A DNA stretch of 64,000 nt from Aquipseudomonas alcaligenes MRY13-0052 (lineage in GTDB: Bacteria; Pseudomonadota; Gammaproteobacteria; Pseudomonadales; Pseudomonadaceae), in NCBI GenBank assembly GCA_000474255.1, contig BATO01000021.1, positions 16,386 to 80,385 of the forward strand, given 5' to 3'. The translations under genes were made by a program, and so were the position numbers. This document shows, one piece after another, positions 19,986-30,752 of this stretch; within the stretch, counting starts at the first letter, position 1, and every line of letters begins with the position of its first letter. The notes below the pieces were generated by a model. The model was not told where the DNA came from. It did no database searches and worked only from the letters and a program-made list of their open reading frames with translations.

Positions 19986-21469
19986 TATTCTTCCTGGGTC
20001 ACACGCAGGACCTCTTCCACCGTGGTCACGCCTTCAAGCACCTTGCGCTTGCCGTCATCGCGGATGCTGGGGCCGAAACGGCGGGCGTGGCGGGTCATCT
20101 CCTGCTCCGCCGCGGAGTTGTGGATCAGGCTGCGCATGTGGTCGTCGAAGACCACCAGTTCGTAGATACCGGTACGGCCGCGGTAGCCCTGCTGATGGCA
20201 TTCGGGGCAACCACGGGCGTGGTAGAGGGTCGGCGGGGCCGCCGGGTCGACGCCCAGCAGCGTGCACTCGGCGGCATCGGCACTGTAGGGCACCTTGCAG
20301 TGGTTGCAGAGCACGCGCACCAGGCGCTGGGCCAGCACGCCGAGCAAGGAGGACGACAGCAGGAAGGGCTCGACGCCCATGTCCACCAAACGGGTGATGG
20401 CGCCGATGGCACTGTTGGTGTGCAGGGTGGAGAGCACCAGGTGACCGGTGAGGGACGCCTGGACGGCGATCTCGGCGGTTTCGTGGTCGCGGATCTCACC
20501 CACCATCACCACGTCCGGGTCCTGGCGCAGGATGGCGCGCAGGCCGCGGGCGAAGGTCATCTCCACCTTGGCGTTGACCTGGGTCTGGCCGATGCCTTCC
20601 AGGTGATATTCGATGGGGTCTTCCACCGTGAGGATGTTGCGGGTGCGGTCGTTGAGGGTGACCAGGCTGGCGTAGAGCGTGGTGGTCTTGCCCGAGCCGG
20701 TGGGGCCGGTGACCAGCAGGATGCCGTGGGGCTTGCGCACCGTGGCCTCCATCAGGTCGCGGTCACGCGCGCTCATGCCCAGGTGCTGCAGGGTCAGGCG
20801 GCCGGCCTGCTTGTCCAGCAGGCGCAGTACCACGCGCTCGCCGTTGGCCGACGGCAGCGTGGAGACGCGGATGTCCACCTCACGGCCAGCCACGCGCAGG
20901 GAAATACGGCCGTCCTGGGGCACGCGTTTTTCGGCGATGTCCAGCTTGGCCATGACCTTGATCCGCGACACCAGCAGCGCCGCCAGCTCACGCTTGGGTT
21001 CGAGCACCTCACGCAGGATGCCGTCGACGCGGAAGCGCACCACCAGGCGTTTTTCGAAGGTCTCCAGGTGGATGTCCGAGGCGTTCTCGCGGATCGCCTC
21101 GCCGAGAATGGCGTTGATCAGGCGGATGATCGGCGCGTCGTCCTCCTGCTCCATCAGGTCGGTGGTCTCGGGCATCTGCTCGGCCAGCGCGGCCAGGTCG
21201 AGGCTGCCGCCGAGGTCTTCGGCCAGTTGCATGGTGGCGGAGGAGTCGTGCTGGTAAGCCTGGGCCAACGCCTGGTCGAACGATTCGACCGGCAACGGCC
21301 GGAATGGCAGCGAGCGACCGACGAAGCGACGCGCCTCGGCCAGGGCCACCAGTTCGGCGCCTTGGCGATGGGCCAGACAGGGCTCGACGCCATCCTGCAG
21401 GAAGACGCCGTGACGCTTGGCAAAGCCGAACGGCAGGCGCCGCAGAGGCGCCTCGATCGAAGAGTTCAT
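19985..21469 (-). CDS. xcpR: Type II secretion ATPase E (GspE/XcpR)
   Basis: A 494-residue cytoplasmic secretion ATPase that powers pseudopilus assembly and binds GspL. Features in order: N-terminal MshEN-like domain, Walker A GPTGSGKT (about residues 254-261), Asp box, Walker B ([12 protein letters not shown]), His box, and a zinc-binding tetracysteine module CNHC...CPEC near residue 400. It is the first gene of the leftward xcpR-Z operon, divergent from xcpPQ. Only a weak AAGG lies 10 nt before the ATG. Confidence 0.96.
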   Translation of the reverse strand: MNSSIEAPLRRLPFGFAKRHGVFLQDGVEPCLAHRQGAELVALAEARRFVGRSLPFRPLPVESFDQALAQAYQHDSSATMQLAEDLGGSLDLAALAEQMPETTDLMEQEDDAPIIRLINAILGEAIRENASDIHLETFEKRLVVRFRVDGILREVLEPKRELAALLVSRIKVMAKLDIAEKRVPQDGRISLRVAGREVDIRVSTLPSANGERVVLRLLDKQAGRLTLQHLGMSARDRDLMEATVRKPHGILLVTGPTGSGKTTTLYASLVTLNDRTRNILTVEDPIEYHLEGIGQTQVNAKVEMTFARGLRAILRQDPDVVMVGEIRDHETAEIAVQASLTGHLVLSTLHTNSAIGAITRLVDMGVEPFLLSSSLLGVLAQRLVRVLCNHCKVPYSADAAECTLLGVDPAAPPTLYHARGCPECHQQGYRGRTGIYELVVFDDHMRSLIHNSAAEQEMTRHARRFGPSIRDDGKRKVLEGVTTVEEVLRVTQEE

Positions 21470-21501
21470 CCGTGTAATGCCTTCATGAATTCACCGGGGC
21501 A

Positions 21502-21561
21502 ATTATCACAACGCTGTCTGACCGTTGTGCAGCAGATCCCTGCCATTTTCTTGTCGTTGTG
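21502..21561. promoter_or_regulatory. xcpR/xcpP control region: CACAACG dyad and extra half-site
   Basis: CACAACG (21507-21513), 9 nt, CGTTGTG (21523-21529) is a perfect 7-bp dyad, and a third CGTTGTG lies at 21555-21561. An extended -10-like TGTGATAAT read leftward (core 21502-21507) overlaps the dyad, so a protein bound here would sit on the xcpR promoter. The assignment as operator is inference. Confidence 0.45.
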
Positions 21562-21650
21562 ATCGGGCACGCACGCAAACCCGTAAAAAAACCGGAATAT
21601 CTTTAGCACATAGACCTCCGCGATACACCTGCTGTCGGGTTGTAGCGTGA

Positions 21651-22364
21651 ATGCGTCGTACTGCTATGATTCAGAGCTTTCGCCGAATCAGAAAATCAAG
21701 AACAACTCGCGGAGACCCCCACTTGCCCACAACTGGTGCTCGACACTGGCTGCAACAGCATTCGCCCGCGCTTCTGGGCGCGGGCTTGGTGATTGCCATG
21801 AGCCTGAGCCTCGCCTGGCAATCCGCCGACTGGATCAGATTGCTCCGCAATTCCCCCGATACCAGCAGTGACCCCACCAGCACGGCGGTGGTTCCAGCCA
21901 GCCTGGAACGCCTAGAGCCGCTGTTCGGTCCGAACCGCGCGCAGAGCGATGCGCCACCACCGGCGACCAACCTGCGCCTGACCCTGCTGGGCAGCTTCAT
22001 CAACGCCGATGAGGCACGCTCCAGCGTGATCATCCGCAGCGAGGGCGACAAACCCAAGCGCCTGCACAGCGGTGAGGAACTTAGCCCTGGCGTGAAGCTC
22101 CATGCCATCTACCGTGATCGCGTGGAAATCGACCGGGGCGGCCGCCTCGAGACCCTGACCTTCCCCCGGGCACGCCTCGCCGTGCCCAGCTCGCCCGCCA
22201 TGGAGGCGGAGCCGGCAAATGATGCTGTCAACGACCTCGGCGGCCTCCAGGAGGACAACGCCGCCGAACTGCGCGAACGCATGGAAGCACTGAGAAAACA
22301 GATGGAAGAATCCGGCGGCCTCTCGCCGGAATCACCGCCCGAACAGCCCCTGGAAAGCGAATGA
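21651..22364 (+). CDS. xcpP: Type II secretion system protein C (GspC/XcpP)
   Basis: A 237-residue inner-membrane linker between platform and secretin. One membrane segment lies near the N-terminus (PALLGAGLVIAMSLSLAW, about residues 40-57), then the HR domain that contacts the secretin (LRLTLLGSFINADEARSSVII). The C-terminus is a coiled coil (ELRERMEALRKQMEE), as in XcpP, rather than a PDZ domain. The start is uncertain between ATG at 21651 and ATG at 21666; neither has a good ribosome site. xcpQ follows after 4 nt. Confidence 0.9.
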   Translation: MRRTAMIQSFRRIRKSRTTRGDPHLPTTGARHWLQQHSPALLGAGLVIAMSLSLAWQSADWIRLLRNSPDTSSDPTSTAVVPASLERLEPLFGPNRAQSDAPPPATNLRLTLLGSFINADEARSSVIIRSEGDKPKRLHSGEELSPGVKLHAIYRDRVEIDRGGRLETLTFPRARLAVPSSPAMEAEPANDAVNDLGGLQEDNAAELRERMEALRKQMEESGGLSPESPPEQPLESE

Positions 22365-22368
22365 ATCA

Positions 22369-24327
22369 ATGCCCACACTCCTCTCGCGCCTGAGTATCGC
22401 CCTGCTGGCCGCCGGCCTCGCTGCCGCGCCGTTGCCCTTGCTGGCCGCCGATCCGCAGCCCCAGGCCGAAAACAGCCAACAGGAAGGCTGGACCATCAAC
22501 CTCAAGGACGCGGACATTCGCGAATTCGTCGACCAGGTGGCCGACATCACCGGAGAGACCTTCATCGTCGATCCCCGGGTCAAGGGCCAGGTCAGCGTGG
22601 TGTCCAAGGCGCCGCTGAACCTGTCCGAGGTCTATCAACTGTTCCTTTCGGTGATGGCCACCCACGGCTTCACCGTGGTCACCCAGGGTGACCAGGCCCG
22701 CATCATCCCCAACGCCGAAGCCAAGGCCGAAGCCGAGGGCGGGCCGGCCGCGCCGGACAAGCTGGAGACCCGGGTGATCCAGGTCCAGCACACGCCGGTC
22801 ACCGAGCTGATCCCGCTGATCCGCCCGCTGGTGCCGCAATACGGCCACCTGGCGGCGGTGACCTCGTCCAACGCCCTGATCATCAGCGACCGCAGCGCCA
22901 ACATCGCGCGCATCGAAAGCCTGATGCGCCAGCTGGACCAGAAGGGCGACCGCGACTACACCGTGCTCAACCTGCAGAACGCCTGGGTGATGGACGCCGC
23001 CGAGGTGCTCAACAGCGCCGTCAGCCGTGGCCAGGCCAAAGGCACCAACGCCGCCCAGGTGATCGCCGATGCCCGCACCAACCGCCTGATCATCGTCGGC
23101 CCGCCCTCGGCACGGGCCAAGCTGGTGGCGCTGGCGCAGTCCCTCGACACCCCGACCTCGCGCTCGGCCAATACCCGCGTCATCCGCCTGCGCCACAACG
23201 ACGCCAAGGCCCTGGCCACCACCCTGGGCGAGATTTCCGAAGGCCTGAAGACCCCGGAAGGTGGCAGCGAGCAGCAAGGCAAGCCGCAGAACATCCTGAT
23301 CCGCGCCGATGAGAGCCTCAACGCCCTGGTGCTGCTGGCCGAGCCGGACACGGTCAACGCGCTGGAAGACATCGTCCGCCAGCTCGACGTACCCCGCGCC
23401 CAGGTGATGGTGGAAGCCGCCATCGTGGAAATCTCCGGCGACATCACCGACGCCCTCGGCGTGCAGTGGGCCGTGGATGCCCGCGGCAAGACCGGCGGCC
23501 TCGGCGGGGTCAACTTCGGCAACACCGGGCTCTCGGTGGGCACCGTGCTCAACGCCATCAAGGACGAAAAGCTGCCCACCACCCTGCCCGATGGCGCCAT
23601 CATCGGCATCGGTACCGACCACTTCGCCGCGTTGGTCACCGCGCTCTCGGCCAACAGCAAGAGCAACCTGCTGTCCACGCCGAGCCTGCTGACCCTGGAC
23701 AACCAGAAGGCGGAGATCCTCGTGGGCCAGAACGTGCCCTTCCAGACCGGTTCCTACACCACCGATGCCGCCGGGGCCAACAACCCCTTCACCACCATCG
23801 AGCGCAAGGACATCGGCGTCACCCTCAAGGTCACCCCGCACATCAACGAGGGCGCCACCCTGCGCCTGGAGATCGAGCAGGAAATCTCCTCCATCGCCCC
23901 CAGCGCCACGCTCACCGCCCAGGCGGTGGACCTGATCACCAACAAGCGCTCGATCAAGAGCACCATCCTCGCCGAGGACGGCCAGGTGATCGTGCTCGGC
24001 GGCCTGATCCAGGACGACGTCACCACCACCGACTCCAAGGTGCCGCTGCTGGGCGACATCCCCCTGCTCGGTCGCCTGTTCCGCTCCACCAAGGACAGCC
24101 ACGTGAAGCGCAACCTGATGGTGTTCCTGCGCCCGACCGTGGTCCGCGACCGCGCCGGGCTGGCCGCACTCTCGGGCAAGAAGTACAGCGACATCCGCGT
24201 GCTCGGCGACCAGACCGACAAGGAAAGCCGCCCAAGCATCCTGCCGCGCACGCCGGCGCAGCTGTTCGACGGCGGCCAGGGCACCCCGGCCATCGATGTG
24301 CGCCCGCCGGAAAGCCCGGCGCCCTGA
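22369..24327 (+). CDS. xcpQ: Type II secretion outer-membrane secretin D (GspD/XcpQ)
   Basis: A 652-residue secretin with a signal peptide (cleavage near LLAADP). The N0 domain (WTINLKDADIREFVDQVADITGE split motif) is followed by three N1-N3 repeats and the C-terminal secretin barrel, with the hallmark VPLLGDIPLLGRLFRS near residue 565 and a short S domain. It forms the outer-membrane channel for folded exoproteins. It lies 4 nt after xcpP and is followed by a strong terminator. Confidence 0.97.
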   Translation: MPTLLSRLSIALLAAGLAAAPLPLLAADPQPQAENSQQEGWTINLKDADIREFVDQVADITGETFIVDPRVKGQVSVVSKAPLNLSEVYQLFLSVMATHGFTVVTQGDQARIIPNAEAKAEAEGGPAAPDKLETRVIQVQHTPVTELIPLIRPLVPQYGHLAAVTSSNALIISDRSANIARIESLMRQLDQKGDRDYTVLNLQNAWVMDAAEVLNSAVSRGQAKGTNAAQVIADARTNRLIIVGPPSARAKLVALAQSLDTPTSRSANTRVIRLRHNDAKALATTLGEISEGLKTPEGGSEQQGKPQNILIRADESLNALVLLAEPDTVNALEDIVRQLDVPRAQVMVEAAIVEISGDITDALGVQWAVDARGKTGGLGGVNFGNTGLSVGTVLNAIKDEKLPTTLPDGAIIGIGTDHFAALVTALSANSKSNLLSTPSLLTLDNQKAEILVGQNVPFQTGSYTTDAAGANNPFTTIERKDIGVTLKVTPHINEGATLRLEIEQEISSIAPSATLTAQAVDLITNKRSIKSTILAEDGQVIVLGGLIQDDVTTTDSKVPLLGDIPLLGRLFRSTKDSHVKRNLMVFLRPTVVRDRAGLAALSGKKYSDIRVLGDQTDKESRPSILPRTPAQLFDGGQGTPAIDVRPPESPAP

Positions 24328-24350
24328 TACCCGAGCCTTCGGAAAAACCA

Positions 24351-24388
24351 ACGGGTGGCAGTGCGAAGGCACTGCCACCCGTTTTTTG
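24351..24388 (+). terminator. Rho-independent terminator of xcpPQ
   Basis: CGGGTGGCAGTGC, loop GAAG, GCACTGCCACCCG, then TTTTTTG: a 13-bp perfect stem with U-tract, 24 nt after the xcpQ stop. Confidence 0.95.
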
Positions 24389-24444
24389 TTTGTACCGGAA
24401 GCCTGTGGAACGATCAGGAGCGGTGCGTACCGGGAGCTCCGCAC

Positions 24445-24520
24445 GGTGGAGGTAAAGAGCGACCTCCACCCTACTTCTGCCAGAGCGATGTGCCCGGCTG
24501 GTAGGTCGGGTGAAACCCGA
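24445..24520. repeat. REP-like palindromes downstream of xcpQ
   Basis: GGTGGAGGT, 8 nt, ACCTCCACC (24445-24470), then GTAGGTCGGGTGAAACCCGA (24501-24520), which shares its core with the palindrome at 4302. It lies between the convergent xcpQ and SDR genes. Confidence 0.65.
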
Positions 24521-24553
24521 CGCCCGCGCACGAGAGCCCCGGGAAGATCGGGA

Positions 24554-25318
24554 TCAGTCCAGGTAGATCATCTTGCGGGTCATGCCGCCGTCCACCAGGA
24601 ACTCCTGGCCGGTGACGAAGCCGCAGCCGTCCGAGAGTAACCAGGCGACCATGGAGGCAACGTCCTCCACCTTGCCGACCCGACCGGCCGGGTGCTGGTC
24701 GTGATCCCATTCCGACAACGGTGCCTCTTCACGGGCGGCGCGGTCGCGGGAGTCGATCCAGCCAGGGCTGACCACGTTGACGCGGATGTCCGGCCCCAGG
24801 CTGATGGCCAGCGCGTGGGTCAGCGCCACCAGCCCGCCCTTGCTCGCGGCATAGGCTTCGGTATCGGCTTCGGACTGATGGGCGCGGGTCGAGGCGATGT
24901 TGACGATGGCCCCGCGATGCCCGCGCAGGTAAGGCGCGCAGTGCTTGGCCAACAGCATCGGGCCGGTGAGGTTGACCGACAGGGTGCGGTTCCACTGCAT
25001 CAGTTCGAGGCTTTCCAGCGGCGCACCATGGGCTTCGGCGACGCCGGCGTTGCACACCAGCGCATCGAGCCGGCCGAACTGGCCGAGCACTTCGGCAACG
25101 CCCACGGCGACCTGGCTTTCATGGGCCACGTCCATGCCGACGAACCAGGCGTTGCCGCCCAGTGCCTTGGCTACCTTGCTGCCTCGGGCACGATCGATAT
25201 CCGCGAGCACCACCTGCCAGCCTTCGGCGATCAGCCAGGCGGCGATGCCCAGGCCGATGCCACGGGCCGCGCCGGTGACCAGCGCGACCTTGCCGTTATG
25301 GGCGGGCGCCGATTCCAT
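24554..25318 (-). CDS. Short-chain dehydrogenase/reductase
   Basis: About 254 residues of classical SDR: cofactor loop [11 protein letters not shown] motif ([10 protein letters not shown]), catalytic Ser (IASTRAH) and YAASK, ending in the family DGG motif. The substrate is unknown. ATG at 25318 is used, but a GTG at 25333 overlaps the metZ stop by 4 nt (GTGA) and would add five residues. It is the last gene of the purF-metZ leftward run, so it is probably co-transcribed with metZ. Confidence 0.9.
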   Translation of the reverse strand: MESAPAHNGKVALVTGAARGIGLGIAAWLIAEGWQVVLADIDRARGSKVAKALGGNAWFVGMDVAHESQVAVGVAEVLGQFGRLDALVCNAGVAEAHGAPLESLELMQWNRTLSVNLTGPMLLAKHCAPYLRGHRGAIVNIASTRAHQSEADTEAYAASKGGLVALTHALAISLGPDIRVNVVSPGWIDSRDRAAREEAPLSEWDHDQHPAGRVGKVEDVASMVAWLLSDGCGFVTGQEFLVDGGMTRKMIYLD

Positions 25319-25329
25319 GGACCAGTCGA

Positions 25330-26541
25330 TCACAACGCAGCAAGGCCACGCGCGAGGTCGGCCTTGAGGTCGGCGATGTCTTCCAGGCCCACGGCGACGC
25401 GGATCAGGTTGTCAGCGATGCCGGCGTTGGCACGCTCCTGCGGCGACAGGCGCCCGTGGGAGGTGGTGGCCGGGTGGGCGATGGTGGTCTTGGTGTCGCC
25501 CAGGTTGGTGGTGATGGAGATCACCCGGGTGGCGTCGATGAAACGCCATGCCGCTTCCTTGCCGCCGGCCACTTCGAAGCTGACCACGGCGCCGAAGGCG
25601 CTCTGCTGACGCTTGGCCAGCTCGTGCTGCGGGTGGCTTTCCAGGCCGGCGTAGTAGACGCGCTCGATGCCCGGCTGCTGTTCCAGCCAGCGGGCCAGTT
25701 CCAGGGCGCTGGCGCAATGGGCCTGCATGCGCACGCGCAGGGTTTCCAGGCCCTTGAGGAAGATCCAGGCGTTGAACGGGCTGAGGGTCGGCCCGGCGGT
25801 ACGCAGGAAGCCGACCACGCCTTCCATCTGCGCTTTGCGACCGGCGACCACGCCACCCATGCTGCGGCCCTGGCCATCGATGTACTTGGTGGCCGAGTGC
25901 ATGACGATGTCGGCACCGAGCTTCAGCGGCTGCTGCAGCGCGGGGGTGCAGAAGCAGTTGTCCACCGCCAGCAGCGCACCACGGGCATGGGCGATCTCGG
26001 CCAGGGCGGCGATATCCACCAGTTCGGCCAGGGGGTTGGACGGCGACTCGACGAAGAGCAACTTGGTGTTGGGCTTGAAGGCCGCTTCCCAGCCGGCCAG
26101 GTCGGCCAGCGGCGGGTAGTCGACTTCGACACCGAAGCGCTTGAGGTACTTCTCGAACAGACTGATGGTCGAACCGAACACGCTGCGCGAAACCAGCACA
26201 TGGTCACCGGCGCTGCACTGGCTCATGACGATGGAGAGGATCGCCGACATGCCCGAGGCGGTGGCCACAGCCTGCTCGGCACCTTCCAGGGCGGCGATGC
26301 GCTCCTCGAAGGCCCGTACGGTGGGGTTGGTGTAGCGCGAATAGACGTTGCCCGGCACCTCGCCGGCGAAACGCGCGGCGGCGTCGGCGGCGGTGCGGAA
26401 CACGTAGCTGGAGGTGAGGAACATCGCCTCGCCGTGCTCGCCTTCCGGCGTGCGGCGCTGTCCGGCGCGTACCGCCAGGGTGTCGAAGGCCGCGCCTTCG
26501 AGGTCACTGTCCAGCCGGCCGGCTTCCCATTCCTGCGTCAT
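25330..26541 (-). CDS. metZ: O-succinylhomoserine sulfhydrylase
   Basis: A 403-residue Cys/Met-metabolism PLP enzyme that makes homocysteine directly from O-succinylhomoserine and sulfide, the route pseudomonads use for methionine. The PLP lysine lies in SATKYIDG (about residue 215), with the preceding Asp in [12 protein letters not shown] at 26541 has GGTGGGG 2-7 nt upstream, which fixes the start. It follows purF by 77 nt, with a GC-rich hairpin between them. Confidence 0.95.
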   Translation of the reverse strand: MTQEWEAGRLDSDLEGAAFDTLAVRAGQRRTPEGEHGEAMFLTSSYVFRTAADAAARFAGEVPGNVYSRYTNPTVRAFEERIAALEGAEQAVATASGMSAILSIVMSQCSAGDHVLVSRSVFGSTISLFEKYLKRFGVEVDYPPLADLAGWEAAFKPNTKLLFVESPSNPLAELVDIAALAEIAHARGALLAVDNCFCTPALQQPLKLGADIVMHSATKYIDGQGRSMGGVVAGRKAQMEGVVGFLRTAGPTLSPFNAWIFLKGLETLRVRMQAHCASALELARWLEQQPGIERVYYAGLESHPQHELAKRQQSAFGAVVSFEVAGGKEAAWRFIDATRVISITTNLGDTKTTIAHPATTSHGRLSPQERANAGIADNLIRVAVGLEDIADLKADLARGLAAL

Positions 26542-26562
26542 ATCCCCACCTCTTGGAAACGA

Positions 26563-26584
26563 AGCCCGGGACAGGGCCCGGGCT
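26563..26584 (-). terminator. Hairpin between purF and metZ (weak terminator or processing site)
   Basis: AGCCCGGG (26563-26570), 6 nt, CCCGGGCT (26577-26584). Read leftward it is followed by TCGTTTCC, a poor U-tract, so partial termination or mRNA stabilisation is likelier than a full stop. Confidence 0.45.
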
Positions 26585-26618
26585 GGCAACGTTCAGCGTG
26601 CGGCACGAGGCCGCGAAC

Positions 26619-28124
26619 TCAATTGTTGTACAGGTCGATGATCGCGCTGACCACGTTGACCTTGGCCTTGCTGGCGTCATTGCGCGCCTGCTCGATCTTG
26701 TTCAGGTAGTGCTCGTCGACATCGCCGGTGATGTACTTGCCGTCGAACACCGCGCAGTCGAACTGGTCGATCTTCACCTTGCCACCACCGACCGCCTCGA
26801 TCAGGTCCGGCAGGTCCTGATAGAGCAGCCAGTCGGCGCCGATCAGCTCGGCCACTTCCTCGGTGGTGCGGTTGTGGGCGATCAGCTCGTGGGCGCTGGG
26901 CATGTCGATGCCGTACACGTTCGGGTAGCGCACCGCCGGGGCGGCCGAGCAGAAGTAGACGTTCTTGGCGCCGGCCTCGCGGGCCATCTGGATGATCTGC
27001 TTGCAGGTGGTGCCGCGGACGATGGAGTCGTCCACCAGCATCACGTTCTTGCCGCGGAATTCCAGCTCGATGGCGTTGAGCTTCTGGCGTACCGATTTCT
27101 TGCGCGCGGCCTGGCCCGGCATGATGAAGGTACGGCCGATGTAGCGGTTCTTGACGAAGCCCTCACGGAACTTCACGCCCAGGTGGTTGGCCAGTTCCAG
27201 GGCCGCGGTGCGGCTGGTGTCCGGGATCGGGATGACCACGTCGATGTCGTGGTCCGGGCGCTCGCGCTGGATCTTCTCGGCGAGCTTCTCGCCCATGCGC
27301 AGGCGTGCCTTGTAAACCGAGACGCCGTCCATGATCGAGTCCGGGCGCGCCAGATAGACGTGCTCGAAGATGCACGGGGCGAGCTTCGGCGCCTTGGCGC
27401 ACTGGCGGGTGTAGAGCTTGCCGTCTTCGGTGATGTACACCGCTTCGCCCGGCGCCAGGTCGCGGATCAGGGTGAAGCCGAGCACATCGAGGGAGACGCT
27501 TTCGGAGGCGATCATGTACTCCACGCCTTCGTCGGTGTGACGCTGGCCGAAGACGATCGGGCGGATGGCGTTGGGGTCGCGGAAGCCGACGATGCCGTAG
27601 CCGGTGATCATCGCCACCACGGCGTAGCCGCCCAGACAGCGGTCATGCACGCCGGAGACCGCGGCGAACACGTCTTCCTCGGTGGGCTGCAGCTTGCCGC
27701 GATGGGCCAGCTCATGGGCGAACACGTTGAGCAGCACTTCCGAGTCGGAACTGGTGTTCACGTGGCGCAGGTCGGATTCGTAGATTTCCTTGGCCAACTG
27801 CTCGACGTTGGTCAGGTTGCCGTTGTGCGCCAGGGTGATGCCGTAGGGCGAGTTGACGTAGAACGGCTGCGCCTCGGCAGAGGTGGAGCTGCCCGCGGTG
27901 GGGTAGCGCACGTGGCCGATGCCCATGTGGCCTACCAGGCGCTGCATGTGGCGTTGCTGGAAGACGTCACGGACCAGGCCGTTGTCCTTGCGCAAGAACA
28001 ACCGGCCGTCATGGCTGGTGACGATGCCGGCAGCGTCCTGGCCGCGATGCTGGAGAACGGTGAGCGCGTCATACAGCGCCTGATTGACGTTCGACTTACC
28101 GACGATACCGACGATGCCACACAT
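26619..28124 (-). CDS. purF: Amidophosphoribosyltransferase
   Basis: A 501-residue enzyme for the first committed purine step: PRPP plus glutamine to phosphoribosylamine. The N-terminal nucleophile glutaminase begins MCGIVGIVG, with Cys2 exposed after Met removal. The C-terminal phosphoribosyltransferase domain has the PRPP motif [12 protein letters not shown]. There is no propeptide. Start ATG at 28124 is required to place Cys at position 2. It lies downstream of cvpA, as in many proteobacteria. Confidence 0.97.
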   Translation of the reverse strand: MCGIVGIVGKSNVNQALYDALTVLQHRGQDAAGIVTSHDGRLFLRKDNGLVRDVFQQRHMQRLVGHMGIGHVRYPTAGSSTSAEAQPFYVNSPYGITLAHNGNLTNVEQLAKEIYESDLRHVNTSSDSEVLLNVFAHELAHRGKLQPTEEDVFAAVSGVHDRCLGGYAVVAMITGYGIVGFRDPNAIRPIVFGQRHTDEGVEYMIASESVSLDVLGFTLIRDLAPGEAVYITEDGKLYTRQCAKAPKLAPCIFEHVYLARPDSIMDGVSVYKARLRMGEKLAEKIQRERPDHDIDVVIPIPDTSRTAALELANHLGVKFREGFVKNRYIGRTFIMPGQAARKKSVRQKLNAIELEFRGKNVMLVDDSIVRGTTCKQIIQMAREAGAKNVYFCSAAPAVRYPNVYGIDMPSAHELIAHNRTTEEVAELIGADWLLYQDLPDLIEAVGGGKVKIDQFDCAVFDGKYITGDVDEHYLNKIEQARNDASKAKVNVVSAIIDLYNN

Positions 28125-28215
28125 GCGGTGCAACCCCTGCTGCTAGTAGTTCAGGCTAATACCGGGCGACGGGCCGGGCAGTTGGTGCCCCGCTCGCCAC
28201 CCTTTGTTTGGCGGC

Positions 28216-28728
28216 TCAGCTTGGTGCGCTGACGCTGCCGGCGAGCCACTGGCTGGTGAAACCCAGAATCAGGTTCTTCGACCAGTCGGCGACCATCAGA
28301 AAATGCGGTAACAACGTTGACTGCTGCCACCATGGATCCTGTTGCACCGGCGCCAGGCTCAGCAGGCCGACCAGCACCACCACCAGCAGAGCCCCGCGCG
28401 CCGCGCCGAAGACCATGCCGAGGAAGCGGTCGGTGCCGTCCATGCCGGTGACCCTGATCAGCTCACCGATCAGGAAATTGACCAACGCCCCCACCAGCAG
28501 GGTGGCGATGAAGAGAATGGCGCAGGCCGCGATCACGCGCGCCGACGGCATTTCAATGAACTCGGTGAGGTGCTGTGACAAGGCCCCGCCGAACATCCAG
28601 GCGACTATGCCGGCGATGATCCAGGTGAGCAGCGAAAGCGCTTCCTTGACGAAGCCGCGTTTCAGACTGATCAGGCTGGAAATGGCGATGATGGCGATGA
28701 TCGACCAATCGACCCAGGTGAATGCCAC
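28216..28728 (-). CDS. cvpA: CvpA family membrane protein
   Basis: A 170-residue inner-membrane protein with four predicted helices (e.g. IIAIIAISSLISL, WIIAGIVAWMFGGAL, IAACAILFIATLLVGALVNFL, ALLVVVLVGLLSLA). Named for colicin V production in E. coli, where it precedes purF. The start is GTG at 28728; no ATG fits. It lies between the SPOR gene and purF. Confidence 0.93.
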   Translation of the reverse strand: MAFTWVDWSIIAIIAISSLISLKRGFVKEALSLLTWIIAGIVAWMFGGALSQHLTEFIEMPSARVIAACAILFIATLLVGALVNFLIGELIRVTGMDGTDRFLGMVFGAARGALLVVVLVGLLSLAPVQQDPWWQQSTLLPHFLMVADWSKNLILGFTSQWLAGSVSAPS

Positions 28729-28823
28729 GTATGCAGCTCACGAACAGAAAAGGCGCTGCATTTTAGCAGAGCCCCGTCGCTCCGGTAACCCGCGGATCAG
28801 ATTGCTCTGATAGAGAGAGCGAA

Positions 28824-29468
28824 TCAGCCCTTTTCAGGCTGGAAACGCACGATGAAGCCGTTGAGTTTCTGTTGGCGGCTCAGGGAGTCCCGCAGCCGGT
28901 CAGCTTCCGCGCGCTCGATCACCGGGCCGACGAACACCCGGTTCATGCCTTCGGCACTGCGGATGTAGGCGTTGTAGCCCTGGCTGCGCAGGGTCTGCTG
29001 CAGCTTCTCGGCGCCGGCGCGGCTGGACAGGCTGGCGAGCTGGATCGACCAGCTGACCGGCAGGCCATTCGGGTCGAGGCGTTTTTCATCGGCCTTGGGC
29101 GGCGTGGCGGCCGGCGGCACGGCCTGGGCCTGTTGCTGGGCCTGCGGCTGTGCGGGAGCCTGGGGCTGGGCCGGCTGCGCGGGCGCTGCGGGCTGTTCGG
29201 TGGGAGCAATGGGCAGGGCGCTGGCCTGGCCGTTGCCATCCAGCGATGGGACGGGCTCTTCCGGCAGCACCTGGGGCTCGGGCACCTCGACGGCTTCCAT
29301 CTCCACCGGCGGCATCTCCGGGGTTTGCGGCATGGCCGGCGCGTCGATGCGCACCTGGCGCAACTCGTCCTCGCGGGTGAACAGCATCGGCAGGAAGATC
29401 ACCGCCAGCGCCAGCAGCACCAGGGCACCGACGATGCGTTGCTTGAGTCCCTTGTCCAGCACAGCCAC
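28824..29468 (-). CDS. SPOR-domain protein (DedD-like)
   Basis: A 214-residue bitopic protein: short cytoplasmic N-terminus, one membrane helix (IVGALVLLALAVIFLPML, about residues 12-29), a Pro/Ala/Gln-rich periplasmic linker, and a C-terminal SPOR domain (from about residue 138) that binds denuded septal peptidoglycan. It is the positional equivalent of E. coli dedD (folC-dedD-cvpA-purF). The start is GTG: the first GTG (29468) has GGGGG only 2 nt away, while the GTG at 29462 has better spacing and would remove two residues. Confidence 0.9.
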   Translation of the reverse strand: MAVLDKGLKQRIVGALVLLALAVIFLPMLFTREDELRQVRIDAPAMPQTPEMPPVEMEAVEVPEPQVLPEEPVPSLDGNGQASALPIAPTEQPAAPAQPAQPQAPAQPQAQQQAQAVPPAATPPKADEKRLDPNGLPVSWSIQLASLSSRAGAEKLQQTLRSQGYNAYIRSAEGMNRVFVGPVIERAEADRLRDSLSRQQKLNGFIVRFQPEKG

Positions 29469-29474
29469 TCCCCC

Positions 29475-30752
29475 TTAAACCTGATGCGCGAGCCAGGCCA
29501 GCGCCTCGGCCACGCAATAGAAAGATCCGAACGCCAGGATTTCATCACCCTCCCCGGCTTTCTCGCACTGTGCCTCCAGCGCCGCGGCAATATCGCCATG
29601 GCTGCTGGCGGTAACGCCCAGCGCGAGCAACGCGGCCTGCAGTTCGGCCGCCGGCCGGCTGCGCGTGGACGGCAGCGTGGCCACGGCCCAGTCCTGCAGC
29701 ACGTCCTTGAGCGGCGCGAGCACACCGGCCAGGTCCTTGTCGGCCAGCAGGCCGAACACCGCCAGGCGCCGACCGGCGACCGGGCGGCTGCGCAAGCGCT
29801 CGGCCAGGTAGCTGGCCGCGTGGGGATTATGCCCAACATCCAGCAGCAGCGTGAGTGACTTGCCGCGCCAATTCAGCGCGCGGCGATCCAGGCGCCCGGT
29901 GACCCGGGTGGCTTGCAGCGCCTGGGTGATGACGGCTTCGTCCCAGGGCTGGTCGAGCAGCGCATAGGCCTGCAGGGCCAGCGCTGCATTTTCCAGGGGC
30001 AGGTCGAGCAGCGGCAGGTCATGGAGCTGGCGGCCCTGGCCATTCCGGTCCAGGCCACGCCAGTGCCAGGCACCCTCCCCCACCGCCAGGTCGTAGTCAC
30101 GACCGCGGAGGATGAAGGGCGCATTGAGGGCGGCGGCCCGCTCGACGAGCGGCGCAGGCGGGTCGAGATCACCACAGAGCGCCGGCTTGCCGGCACGGAA
30201 GATGCCGGCTTTCTCGAAGGCCACGCTTTCGCGGGTATCGCCGAGCCAGTCGGCGTGGTCGATGCCGATGCTGGTGACCAGCGCCAGGTCGGCGTCCACC
30301 AGGTTGACCGCATCCAGCCGGCCACCCAGGCCGACTTCGAGCACCACGGCGTCGAGGCCGCTGCGCTCGAACAGCCAGAAGGCCGCAAGGGTGCCCATTT
30401 CGAAATAGGTCAGGGAAGTTTCGCCACGGGCCGCTTCCACGGCCACGAATGCCTCGCAGAGCGCATCGTCGCTGGCATCGACGCCATCGATCTGCACGCG
30501 CTCGTTATAGGCCAGCAGGTGCGGCGAGCTGTATACGCCGACCTTGAGGCCCTGCGCCCTCAGCAGTGAAGCGAGGAAGGCGCAGGTCGAACCCTTGCCG
30601 TTGGTCCCGGTGACCGTGACCACCCGCGGCGCCGGCCTGTGCAGGCCAAGTCGCTGGGCGACCTGGTGGCTGCGTTCCAGCCCCATGTCGATGGCTGTGG
30701 GGTGGAGTTGCTCGAGGTAGGCGAGCCAGTCGGCGAGGGTTCGTTGGGTCAT
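29475..30752 (-). CDS. folC: Dihydrofolate synthase / folylpolyglutamate synthase
   Basis: A 425-residue Mur-ligase-family enzyme adding glutamate to dihydropteroate and folates. It shows the ATP loop [11 protein letters not shown] (residues ~46-56), SPHL, the [10 protein letters not shown] motif and DVGHNPHA. It overlaps accD by 4 nt (ATGA) and is followed by the SPOR gene 6 nt on, so translation across accD-folC-SPOR is probably coupled. Confidence 0.96.
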   Translation of the reverse strand: MTQRTLADWLAYLEQLHPTAIDMGLERSHQVAQRLGLHRPAPRVVTVTGTNGKGSTCAFLASLLRAQGLKVGVYSSPHLLAYNERVQIDGVDASDDALCEAFVAVEAARGETSLTYFEMGTLAAFWLFERSGLDAVVLEVGLGGRLDAVNLVDADLALVTSIGIDHADWLGDTRESVAFEKAGIFRAGKPALCGDLDPPAPLVERAAALNAPFILRGRDYDLAVGEGAWHWRGLDRNGQGRQLHDLPLLDLPLENAALALQAYALLDQPWDEAVITQALQATRVTGRLDRRALNWRGKSLTLLLDVGHNPHAASYLAERLRSRPVAGRRLAVFGLLADKDLAGVLAPLKDVLQDWAVATLPSTRSRPAAELQAALLALGVTASSHGDIAAALEAQCEKAGEGDEILAFGSFYCVAEALAWLAHQV

